The notes below the pieces were generated by a model, which saw only the letters and a list, made by a program, of their open reading frames with translations, ran no database searches and was not told the origin of the DNA. A DNA stretch of 34,076 nt from Candidatus Fermentibacteraceae bacterium (GTDB lineage Bacteria > Fermentibacterota > Fermentibacteria > Fermentibacterales > JCC-6). Each line of letters begins with the position of its first letter. Position 1 is the stretch's first letter. The position numbers and the translations under genes were made by a program. The stretch spans positions 1-34,076 of the forward strand of contig JAUVIS010000009.1 of the NCBI GenBank assembly GCA_030592635.1, given 5' to 3'. This document shows, piece by piece, positions 17,799 to 26,444 of the stretch.

Positions 17799-18659
17799 AT
17801 GGCAAGAGTTTCATTCCCCAGAATGGTTGAGCTTGATGCGGTTACAGGTCTTCCTCCAAGGAAGGTGCTGGATCGCGATCTCCCTGTGCTTCTCAGATCC
17901 ATGGGCACAGCCGGTCTGCCCATGTGTTCCATAATGATAGACATTGACCATTTCAAGAAATTCAATGACAAGCACGGTCATGATATTGGCGATCTGGTTT
18001 TGCGCCATGTTTCATCCCTGATCAGAAAAGCCGTAAAGTTTCGCGGGGAAGCATACAGGTATGGCGGTGAAGAGATTACCGTGCTCATGCTTAACACGAA
18101 CGGCGCGGAGGGGCTTGCGACAGCAGAGAGGATTTGCGATGTCGTTGGAGACTCAGAGATAATTGTAATGGTTGATGGAGAAGGGCTGCCACTGTCTGTT
18201 CGGATATCTCTGGGAGTGGCATCAACTGAAACGGTTACAGGCTCAGAGCTTCTTGTCTCTTCAGATCGGGCTCTGTATGATGCCAAATCCAAGGGCAGAA
18301 ACCAGGCGGTTCTTTTTAGAAGCGACAGAAAGCAGGTAGTTTCCACCACCGTTATTGATGTTCATTTTCCATCCAGATCCGCGATTATTGGTGGTAACTA
18401 CATACTCCTGAAAAAATGGTTCAGCTACAGCAATCCCACTGAGATTGAAGCCAGAGAGATCAAAGATCCAAACACGGACAGCAGCGAATTTGCTGAAGGT
18501 CCCATACCACCCTATGGGCTGGTGGAGGCAGAGATACGCGGCCGGGTGAGTGAAATAGAGCGCAGGGGTAATCACACATTCTTCAAATTCGAGGTCAGGA
18601 GTGAGATCATAGATCTTATGTTCAAGTACATCAAGGACACTCGCAATGCCAACCGTTAG
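17799..18659 (+). CDS. GGDEF-domain protein, probable diguanylate cyclase, with C-terminal extension
   Basis: DAVTGLPPRKVLDRDL, MIDIDHFKKFNDKHGHDIGDLVL, YRYGGEEITVLM, VRISLGVAS, DRALYDAKSKGRNQ; RBS gagggag. Confidence 0.9.
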   Translation: MARVSFPRMVELDAVTGLPPRKVLDRDLPVLLRSMGTAGLPMCSIMIDIDHFKKFNDKHGHDIGDLVLRHVSSLIRKAVKFRGEAYRYGGEEITVLMLNTNGAEGLATAERICDVVGDSEIIVMVDGEGLPLSVRISLGVASTETVTGSELLVSSDRALYDAKSKGRNQAVLFRSDRKQVVSTTVIDVHFPSRSAIIGGNYILLKKWFSYSNPTEIEAREIKDPNTDSSEFAEGPIPPYGLVEAEIRGRVSEIERRGNHTFFKFEVRSEIIDLMFKYIKDTRNANR

Positions 18660-20085
18660 CTGCCGTTCTCTCTGGGCTGGAGAAGGTCCCTGTCTTTCTC
18701 ATGTTTCTGTTCATACAGACGATTCAGGAACAATTTCGAGTATTGAGAAGTGCTCTTCAGATACTTTTGATTACAGTTTCGCAATGCCTTCGTTTGTGGA
18801 TGCTCATGTTCATTACACCTGGATGATCTCGAAGGAAGCATCGCTGGATCTTTCAGAACTCAGATCCTCCGATGAATTTCTTTCTCTTGTTCAGTCAGCA
18901 GCTGTCTGCGGTAAGCATAAAATCGTTCGAGGGGAATCTTTTGATGAAAGCGACTGGATTAATACTGAACTGCCAACCCTGGCAGAGCTCGATTCTGTCA
19001 CTGGTGATGTTCCCGTGTTTCTTCGGCGCGTGTGCGGGCATGCTGCTCTTGTCAACTCGGCGATGCTCCGCCTTTTGAATCCGGATACGCCGGATGTCAA
19101 CAGGGCAACCGGTGTTTTGAAGGAGTGGCCGGCATTGAATTTTGAGAAAATGTTTCCTCTGCCGGACAGGGTATTGCTGGAAGCTGCCTCCAGAGTTGAA
19201 TCAACGATACTCAGCAGGGGAGTTACTGCGATATATACCTTTGAGTCCGCTCAATCCGCCGAACTGGCGCTGAATTCTTCTCCCGGACTTGATGTATCAA
19301 CAGCAGTTGTTACGGACGATGTTGATGAACTTGTTTCCTCAGGTCTCCCGGCGAAGACTGTTAAGTTATTTCTTGACGGTTCACTGGGTGCAGGGAATGC
19401 AGCTCTGTCTCATCCGTATCCGGATGGCTCAACGGGAGAATTGCATTATTCTAATGACCGGCTGCTTGCTTTGCTTCTTCGTTGCGGTGAAGCCGGGCTT
19501 TCTGTCGCTGTCCATGCAATCGGCGGCAAGGCTCTCCAGCAGCTGGATCTGGTTTCCAATGAGGTCTTTAGAGTTCTTGGCAGGGGGTTTGCGGTAAGAG
19601 TAGAGCACGCGGAGGATCTCATGTGCGCCTGGCCGGGAACATGGAATCCGGGGTATCACATTTTCAGTATGCAACCCAATTTTGTAGAAAGATGGCAGCG
19701 CCCCGGGGGGATGTATGACAGAATTCTTCCCGCCGGTCAATCTCTGCTGCTCAACCCGTTCAGGACTGTGCTGGATTCCGGTTTCAAACTTGGTTTTGGA
19801 AGCGACTGCATGCCTCTTGATCCTCTCTACGGGCTTAAGGGAGCGATCCGTCACAGGAACAGCAGTGAATCTCTTTCTACAGAGGAAGCGCTTTCCGCGT
19901 ATACTCTTGGCGCGGCATCTATCTCAGGACTGAATCATCTGGCAATCCCGCTTGGCAGAGGCAGAACAGCGGATATGGTTTTTTTATCAGGTAATCCCTT
20001 CGGGGGGCTTGACGGTGTTACAGTTGAAGCGACCATGAAGAACGGCGGAATTGTTTTCCAAAATGTATCTACGGAGGGAATCTGA
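18646..20085 (+). CDS. Amidohydrolase family protein (YtcJ-like, amidohydrolase_3)
   Basis: MPSFVDAHVHYTWM metal motif, KLFLDGSLGAGNAAL, VAVHAIGGKALQQ, FAVRVEHAEDL, FGSDCMPLDPLYGLKGAIRHR. Confidence 0.82.
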   Translation: MPTVSCRSLWAGEGPCLSHVSVHTDDSGTISSIEKCSSDTFDYSFAMPSFVDAHVHYTWMISKEASLDLSELRSSDEFLSLVQSAAVCGKHKIVRGESFDESDWINTELPTLAELDSVTGDVPVFLRRVCGHAALVNSAMLRLLNPDTPDVNRATGVLKEWPALNFEKMFPLPDRVLLEAASRVESTILSRGVTAIYTFESAQSAELALNSSPGLDVSTAVVTDDVDELVSSGLPAKTVKLFLDGSLGAGNAALSHPYPDGSTGELHYSNDRLLALLLRCGEAGLSVAVHAIGGKALQQLDLVSNEVFRVLGRGFAVRVEHAEDLMCAWPGTWNPGYHIFSMQPNFVERWQRPGGMYDRILPAGQSLLLNPFRTVLDSGFKLGFGSDCMPLDPLYGLKGAIRHRNSSESLSTEEALSAYTLGAASISGLNHLAIPLGRGRTADMVFLSGNPFGGLDGVTVEATMKNGGIVFQNVSTEGI

Positions 20086-20966
20086 TGAGCAGCATGGACT
20101 GGACTGACCCGTTCGCGGTTGCTGAAGTACTGACAGAAAACGCTCTTATCGAGGATGAAGCGCTTAATGACGCAGCTTCCCGGGCTCTTGCGGAATTCGG
20201 TGATACACCTGTGACATGTCATGTGAACCCCAGAGAAAATATTGTTGTGGCCGGTGTTGACTTCGCTGCTGTTGTGTTTTCCAGGCTGCCTGGAGAAGTC
20301 CGGGTGGAGGCACTCGTTTCGGAAGGCCGGAGCATTCGCGCAGGAGAGAGGATGGCCGACATTCACGGTCCCGCCGCTGCCGTTTTGCGCGGAGAAAGGA
20401 TATTCCTGAATATTCTTGGAAGATTATGCGGCATTGCGTCCATAACTTCTGAATTCGTCAGTGTCTGCGCCGGTATTGATGTGGAGATACTTGACACAAG
20501 AAAGACCACCCCGGGAATGAGAGCCCTTGAAAAGTATGCGGTTCGTATGGGGGGTGGAGTAAACCACCGATTCTCACTTGCGGACATGGCAATGCTCAAG
20601 GATAATCACCTGGCCGCAATTGGCGGGGCAGGCAATCTTCTTCCTGTTATTGGCAGATTACGGAATCTCGGTGTTCCTGTTGAAGTAGAGGTTGACTCTC
20701 TGCAGCAGCTTGAACTTGTTATTCCTTTTCTGCCCGATCGAATACTGCTTGACAACATGTCTGTGAGTGAGCTTCGGGAAGCTGTTTTGCTGGTGGAAGA
20801 TTCCGGTATATATCTTGAAGCATCCGGGGGAATTACACTTGAAACGGTAAGAGCAGTCGCTGAAACCGGAGTGGACGGTATTTCAGTAGGTATGCTCACT
20901 CATTCTGTGAAATCGTCTGATATTGGTCTTGACTGGCATTACGATTTCCGTAAGGAGCCTGTATGA
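20085..20966 (+). CDS. nadC: Nicotinate-nucleotide pyrophosphorylase (carboxylating)
   Basis: LNILGRLCGIASIT, LDTRKTTPGMRALEKYAVRMGGGVNHRFSLADMAMLKDNHL, VEVEVDSLQQ, EASGGITLETVRAVAETGVDGISVG. Confidence 0.95.
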   Translation: MSSMDWTDPFAVAEVLTENALIEDEALNDAASRALAEFGDTPVTCHVNPRENIVVAGVDFAAVVFSRLPGEVRVEALVSEGRSIRAGERMADIHGPAAAVLRGERIFLNILGRLCGIASITSEFVSVCAGIDVEILDTRKTTPGMRALEKYAVRMGGGVNHRFSLADMAMLKDNHLAAIGGAGNLLPVIGRLRNLGVPVEVEVDSLQQLELVIPFLPDRILLDNMSVSELREAVLLVEDSGIYLEASGGITLETVRAVAETGVDGISVGMLTHSVKSSDIGLDWHYDFRKEPV

Positions 20967-21730
20967 GAAGGCTTGCTATTGATGTTGGAAACACGAAAAC
21001 AGCACTTGCTCTTTTCGAGAAGAAGAATCTTCTGGGGCAGTGGAGGATAAGAACAGAGCGCTGGACTGCCGATGAGCTTCGGATATTGACTGAGGCTCTG
21101 CTTAAGAGTGAAGGCTTTTCCGCACCTGATGATGTGGCATTCGCATGTGTGGTTCCCCAGGTGCGCCACACAGTAGTCAACATGTGCGAGAAGTGGTTGA
21201 ACCTTACTCCGGTGAATGTATCCTGCTCCACAGCCGGAATCAAACTGGGTTATCGGTATCCTCATGAAATCGGACCGGACAGGCTGGCAAATGCGGTTGC
21301 TGCCATCATGTCAGGAGGATTGCCTGCGATTGTCGCGGATTTCGGCACAGCTACTACATTTGATGTTATTGATTCTCAGGGCAGGTATCTTGGCGGCGCA
21401 ATAAGCCCGGGAGTGGGCACATCCGCCGGGGAGCTGTTCAAGAAGGCGGAAAGACTGAACCCCATAGATCTGTCGTTTCCGGAGTGCGTTGTGGGTAGAA
21501 CAACCGCAGATGCCATAAGATCCGGTGTTCTGTTCAGTGCGGTAGGCGCCGCTGATCACATTGTTGACCTCATTGCGGTTGAGTTCAACTCTGTCCCGGA
21601 ACTCTGGGCAACCGGAGGATGGGGGAAAGCCCTGGGAAACAGGTGCAGACACAAATTCAGAATCTGCCCCGAACTTACACTGCTTGGTATTAACGAGATT
21701 GGACGAAAAAACAGAGGGGGAGTCAACTGA
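20963..21730 (+). CDS. coaX: Type III pantothenate kinase
   Basis: MRRLAIDVGNTKTALALF, YPHEIGPDRLANAVAA, VADFGTATTFDVID, LGGAISPGVGTSAGELFKKAERL, WATGGWG. Confidence 0.93.
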   Translation: MRRLAIDVGNTKTALALFEKKNLLGQWRIRTERWTADELRILTEALLKSEGFSAPDDVAFACVVPQVRHTVVNMCEKWLNLTPVNVSCSTAGIKLGYRYPHEIGPDRLANAVAAIMSGGLPAIVADFGTATTFDVIDSQGRYLGGAISPGVGTSAGELFKKAERLNPIDLSFPECVVGRTTADAIRSGVLFSAVGAADHIVDLIAVEFNSVPELWATGGWGKALGNRCRHKFRICPELTLLGINEIGRKNRGGVN

Positions 21731-22278
21731 TGGCAGAGATTCTTTTGGGGGTTACCGGTGGAGCCGCGGCTTTCAAGGCAGTGAGTCTTGCATCACTCCT
21801 GAGAAGGTCAGGCCATACGGTTAATTGCATTCTCACCGGAGCAGCTGCTGAATTCATTACTCCAACTCAGCTTTCCGCAGTATCCGGAACGCCCTGTTTT
21901 ACTGATTTGTTTTCTTCCCGGCCAACCGTCTTTATTCCCCACATCGCCCTTACAGACAATGTTGATTTGATGGTTGTAGCCCCCGCTACAGCTCACTTTC
22001 TGGCGAGGGCAGCTCATGGTCTCGCTGATGATCTGCTTACATCGGCTTTTCTTGCCTGTGCCGCACCTGTGCTGATTGCCCCGGCAATGAACACGCGAAT
22101 GTGGAATAATCCCGCTGTTCAGGCCAGTGTTGAGATTCTTTCTTCCAGAGGTATCAGATTTGCCGGGCCTGTTTCAGGTAAACTTGCGTGTGGAACTGCA
22201 GGCGATGGTCGAATGATGGAACCTGCGGATATTGCCGGAATCTGCCATGAGATGCTGGAGAGCGGAGGTGCCGGGTGA
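21730..22278 (+). CDS. coaC: Stand-alone phosphopantothenoylcysteine decarboxylase-type flavoprotein (CoaC domain only)
   Basis: ILLGVTGGAAAFKAVSLASLLRRSGHTV, VAPATAHFLARAAHGLADDLLTSAFLA, APAMNTRMWNNPAVQ, SGKLACGTAGDGRM; ends at 182 aa with no CoaB part. Confidence 0.85.
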   Translation: MAEILLGVTGGAAAFKAVSLASLLRRSGHTVNCILTGAAAEFITPTQLSAVSGTPCFTDLFSSRPTVFIPHIALTDNVDLMVVAPATAHFLARAAHGLADDLLTSAFLACAAPVLIAPAMNTRMWNNPAVQASVEILSSRGIRFAGPVSGKLACGTAGDGRMMEPADIAGICHEMLESGGAG

Positions 22279-23288
22279 AGCCTGTGCCGACCCTTGAGTG
22301 GCGGATTGATCACCTGAAACTTCTGGATCAGAGACAGCTTCCGGCAGAAGAGGTCTATATTGATTGCAGGTCAACTGCCGAACTTGCTTCCGCGATAAAG
22401 ACTCTCGCTGTAAGAGGGGCTCCCGCTATCGGCATAGCAGCTGCGTATGGCGCTGTTATTGCCGCCGTGGAAACCCCTGAATCCACTAATTTCTTCAAAG
22501 ACTGCGGCGATTTGCTTGATGTACTTGCTTCTACAAGACCCACCGCTGTAAATCTGTTCCATTGTCTGGATATTCAGAGGGAAATCCTTTTTTCATCATC
22601 GTCAAAGGCCATAGCTGCAGATCGACTTTTAAGCAGCGCTCACAGGCTTTTCGAAGAAGACCTGGAAGCGAGCAGGGTCATGGGGCGTTTTGGCGCGGAT
22701 CTGCTGCCTGACGGCTGCACGGTGCTTACCCACTGCAATGCCGGAGGTCTGGCAACCGCGGGTCTTGGTACGGCGCTGGCAGTGATCTACGAAGCGCACG
22801 CCAGGGGAATTCTCTCAAATGTTTATGCAGATGAGACAAGACCGCTCCTCCAGGGGGCCAGGCTTACTTCCTGGGAGTTGCAGAAAGCAGGGATACCGGT
22901 GAAGGTTCTTCCGGACTCCGCCGCGGCTTCTCTGCTCAGGGGTGGAACTGTTGACGCAGTGATTACCGGTGCCGACAGAGTGGCTGTGAACGGTGATTCC
23001 GCCAACAAGATAGGAACTTACCCTCTTGCTCTGGCCGCCTTTGAAGCTGGAGTTCCATTTTATATTGTGGCTCCGGTTTCCACATTTGATCGCGGGTCAC
23101 CGGATGGAGCGCATATTGAGATTGAGGAAAGAGGAAGGGAGGAACTCGCTGTGATGGCCGGCCGGCAGATCCTTCCGGATGGTGTGGAAGTTTACAACCC
23201 GGCTTTTGATGTTACTCCCGTCAAGTTAATAACTTCCATTATCTGTGAAAAGGGAGTTATTTCAGCTCCGGATCAAATTGAATGGTGA
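22275..23288 (+). CDS. mtnA: S-methyl-5-thioribose-1-phosphate isomerase
   Basis: KTLAVRGAPAIGIAAAYG, LTHCNAGGLATAGLGTALAV, VYADETRPLLQGARLTSWEL, VITGADRVAVNGDSANKIGTYPLALAA, APVSTFD; GTG start in gtga overlap. Confidence 0.92.
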   Translation: MKPVPTLEWRIDHLKLLDQRQLPAEEVYIDCRSTAELASAIKTLAVRGAPAIGIAAAYGAVIAAVETPESTNFFKDCGDLLDVLASTRPTAVNLFHCLDIQREILFSSSSKAIAADRLLSSAHRLFEEDLEASRVMGRFGADLLPDGCTVLTHCNAGGLATAGLGTALAVIYEAHARGILSNVYADETRPLLQGARLTSWELQKAGIPVKVLPDSAAASLLRGGTVDAVITGADRVAVNGDSANKIGTYPLALAAFEAGVPFYIVAPVSTFDRGSPDGAHIEIEERGREELAVMAGRQILPDGVEVYNPAFDVTPVKLITSIICEKGVISAPDQIEW

Positions 23289-23290
23289 GG

Positions 23291-23319
23291 TTGACACCGA
23301 TAGATGTATGCAATACTAT
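23291..23319 (+). promoter_or_regulatory. Predicted sigma-70-type promoter upstream of dnaK
   Basis: TTGACA (23291-23296) - 17 bp - TACTAT (23314-23319), directly after the mtnA stop. Confidence 0.5.
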
Positions 23320-23417
23320 TTCAGCACTGATTTATCAGCCCGTGCGCTCTGGTTGACTGTAATCCAGAGTGCCGGTTTGAATGTATATTGGCCTGTTTTC
23401 TCACTGGAGGAGTAGAT

Positions 23418-25289
23418 ATGGGAAGAACCATAGGAATCGACCTTGGAACGACGAACTCCTGCATTGCCTTCAGCGATGGCGGGCATCCCACAGTTATTCA
23501 GTCGAAGAGCGGCTCACGGGTAATGCCTTCTGTTGTTGCATTTTCCGCTAAAGGAGAGAGGCTTGTGGGTCTTGTCGCTAAAAGACAGGCCATAACAAAT
23601 CCCAAAAATACGGTGAACAGTATAAAACGGCTTATAGGCCGGCGTTACGCTGAGGTCGCAAGCCACATCAACGATGTTTCATACGAGATTGTGGAAAACA
23701 GCAACGGTGACGCCGCTGTAAGGATTATGGATCGGGTTTACACACCCCCGGAGATTTCCGCAATTATTCTGCAGCAGCTTAAGCTGACCGCAGAGGAATT
23801 TCTCGGAGAGGAAGTTACTGACGCGGTTATCACTGTTCCCGCTTATTTCAATGAAGTTCAGCGGCAGGCAACAAAAGCTGCCGGTAAAATCGCCGGTTTT
23901 ACAGTGAGAAGGGTTCTCAATGAGCCTACCGCCGCCGCGCTTGCATTTATTGAACCCGAGGGCAGGAAGAAACTTGCCGTTTATGACTTTGGAGGCGGAA
24001 CATTTGATATAAGCGTTCTTCAGGTTATTGACGGAGTCTTTGAAGTGAAGGCTACCCTCGGAGACACAAGTCTTGGCGGGGATGATCTTGATACAAAACT
24101 GGTTCAGTGGATAATGAGTGAATTCAAATCCGAAACAGGCATAGACCTCACAAGAGACAATATTGCTCCACAGAGGGTCAGGGAGGCTGCGGAACGGGCG
24201 AAATGTGAGCTTTCCATGACTCAGGAAACTGACATCAATCTGCCGTTCATCGCTACAGGAGAATCCGGTCCGGTTCATCTGGAGATCACAATCACCAGAA
24301 AGCTTTTCGAGGAACTTGCCGGTGATTTGATTAAGAGGACGATTCCACTCTGCAGGGACGCAGTTGAAGACGCGGGGATGAAGATAGAGGAACTTGACCA
24401 TGTCGTGCTGGTGGGTGGATCCACTCGAATCCCCATGGTTCAGAAACTGGTGGAAGAGTTTTTCGGCAGGAAACCTGCCCAGTCGGTAAATCCCGATGAA
24501 GTTGTGGCTCTGGGTGCGGCTATTGAAAGTTCCGTTCTTGCCGGGCACAGGAAAGATCTGGTTCTGATTGATGTGACTCCACTTACCCTTGGCGTGGAAA
24601 CTCTGGGCGGTGTCTTGGCACCAATTATTCGAAGAAACAGTCCTATTCCGACTAGGAACAGCAGAATCTTTACAACAGCCAGCGATAATCAGTCAGTTGT
24701 AGGAGTGCATGTGGCTCAGGGCGAGAGAGAAATTATTGATGGCAACAGGAGTCTCGGAACTTTTGAACTACGCGGGCTTGGTGCCGCCAAGCGCGGAGAA
24801 CCTCGTATAGAGGTTGTATTTGAAATAGACGCCAGTGGAATTCTCAATGTCTCCGCGAGGGATACAAACACCGGACAGGAGCAGAGCATTAAGGTTAATC
24901 CCAGCGGCGGTCTCAGCGGGGCAGACATTGAAAGGCTTCGCAGAGAAGCCTCAGCCAACGCTGAAGCGGACAAGATCAGAATGAAGCTTGTGAGTCTCAG
25001 GAACGAAGCTGATGAAGTTATTTACAGAGCTTCAAAGTCTCTCAAGGTTGCCCGTGAGGAACTGGATAAAGAATCCTGGGAAGAGCTTGATAAAGAAGCG
25101 AAGAAACTTAAAACTCTGCGGGATACCGACGATTCTCTTGCTCTGGCAAAATCCATTAATGAGGTACGCCAGCTTAACAGTTCCGTCTCCAGGCTTGTTG
25201 AGGTTTTTGAATCGGATGAAGAGAACGCCACATCGGAGTTCCTTGAATCAATTACTAAATCGGATGACGAGGCGAAGCTGCCGGAGTAG
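23418..25289 (+). CDS. dnaK: Molecular chaperone DnaK (Hsp70)
   Basis: [80 protein letters not shown] ggagg 8 nt upstream of ATG 23418. Confidence 0.95.
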   Translation: MGRTIGIDLGTTNSCIAFSDGGHPTVIQSKSGSRVMPSVVAFSAKGERLVGLVAKRQAITNPKNTVNSIKRLIGRRYAEVASHINDVSYEIVENSNGDAAVRIMDRVYTPPEISAIILQQLKLTAEEFLGEEVTDAVITVPAYFNEVQRQATKAAGKIAGFTVRRVLNEPTAAALAFIEPEGRKKLAVYDFGGGTFDISVLQVIDGVFEVKATLGDTSLGGDDLDTKLVQWIMSEFKSETGIDLTRDNIAPQRVREAAERAKCELSMTQETDINLPFIATGESGPVHLEITITRKLFEELAGDLIKRTIPLCRDAVEDAGMKIEELDHVVLVGGSTRIPMVQKLVEEFFGRKPAQSVNPDEVVALGAAIESSVLAGHRKDLVLIDVTPLTLGVETLGGVLAPIIRRNSPIPTRNSRIFTTASDNQSVVGVHVAQGEREIIDGNRSLGTFELRGLGAAKRGEPRIEVVFEIDASGILNVSARDTNTGQEQSIKVNPSGGLSGADIERLRREASANAEADKIRMKLVSLRNEADEVIYRASKSLKVAREELDKESWEELDKEAKKLKTLRDTDDSLALAKSINEVRQLNSSVSRLVEVFESDEENATSEFLESITKSDDEAKLPE

Positions 25290-25355
25290 ACGCCATGGAA
25301 TCGTGAGACAGAGAGTTTTTGTTATTTCAGGCCTCCAATTATTATATTTTGCGCT

Positions 25356-26444
25356 ATGAATCCATATGAAGTATTAGGCGTGGATCGAAGCGCGTCCGCC
25401 GAAGATATCAAAAAGGCCTATCGCACAGCTGCGATGAAGAATCATCCGGATCGTAACCCCGGTGATCACCAGGCAGAAGAGCGCTTCAAAAAAGTTGCAA
25501 GGGCGTACGAGGTACTCAGCGATCCTTCCAGAAGGGGCGCTTACGACCGTTATGGAACCACAGAGAATCCGCGGGCATCCGGCGGAGCGGGAGGGATGCA
25601 CGACATCTTCAGCGGTTTCGGGCTGGATGACGCTCTGCGGGCATTCATGGAGAACTTCGGTTTTTCCGCTGGAGGATCCGGTTCAAGAGTTGTTCAGGGC
25701 GAGGATGCTACAGTTAGAGTAAACCTTGATCTCGAAGAAGCGGCACTTGGCGGCCGCCGGGAGATCGAGGTTGAAAGAAATGTATCCTGCGGTGAATGTG
25801 CGGGAACCGGTGCGGATAAAGCCTCCGGCTCAGAGAGCTGCCGGCACTGTAACGGTCTGGGGAAGATATCCTCAATCAGAAATACACTGCTGGGCAGTTT
25901 TCGTACGGTAAATCAGTGCCCTGTATGCAGAGGCAGGGGAAGCATTCCTAAAAAACTGTGTGACAACTGTCGGGGCAGAGGATTTGAAAAAAAGAAATCT
26001 ACTATTGTTGTGGATCTTCCCGCGGGTCTTTCGAAGGGGCACTACATCAGACTCAGAGGTCAGGGACACCATCCCGGTCAGGGTGGAGTTCCCGGCGATC
26101 TCAAACTTCTGGTTAACAACATAGACTACGGCCCGTTTACTCGTGAGGAGGACGATCTGGTTTACCCGCTGACAATTTCTTACCCACAGGCAGTTCTTGG
26201 CGGAGAATTTACAGTACCGTTACCGGATGGTGATTCAGTTAATATCAAGGTGAGCAGTGGAACCAGAGCGGGTACCCGGTTCAAGCAGAAGCACCATGGA
26301 ATGGGCAGACTGAACAGACGGGGCAGAGGTGACCTGCTGGTGGAGATTGATATTCATGTACCGGGTAAAGTGAAACGGAGCGAGAGGGAGCTTCTCAGGA
26401 AACTTGAGGAATCACCCTCATTTATAATCAAGAAAAAGCAGTGA
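25356..26444 (+). CDS. dnaJ: Co-chaperone DnaJ
   Basis: J-domain with HPD ([10 protein letters not shown]), G/F region, four CxxCxGxG units ([32 protein letters not shown]). Confidence 0.95.
   Translation: MNPYEVLGVDRSASAEDIKKAYRTAAMKNHPDRNPGDHQAEERFKKVARAYEVLSDPSRRGAYDRYGTTENPRASGGAGGMHDIFSGFGLDDALRAFMENFGFSAGGSGSRVVQGEDATVRVNLDLEEAALGGRREIEVERNVSCGECAGTGADKASGSESCRHCNGLGKISSIRNTLLGSFRTVNQCPVCRGRGSIPKKLCDNCRGRGFEKKKSTIVVDLPAGLSKGHYIRLRGQGHHPGQGGVPGDLKLLVNNIDYGPFTREEDDLVYPLTISYPQAVLGGEFTVPLPDGDSVNIKVSSGTRAGTRFKQKHHGMGRLNRRGRGDLLVEIDIHVPGKVKRSERELLRKLEESPSFIIKKKQ

Noticed and set aside
23353-23389. Second promoter for dnaK: TTGACT ... TATATT
   Set aside because: Spacing between the hexamers is 25 bp, outside the usable range.
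23679-24548. 289-aa minus-strand ORF
   Set aside because: Fully antisense to dnaK; long antisense ORFs opposite dnaK are a known codon-bias artefact, and the translation shows no recognisable domain.
25012-25359. 115-aa plus-strand ORF overlapping dnaK 3' end
   Set aside because: Out of frame with dnaK; Arg/Leu-rich translation without motifs, and no RBS.
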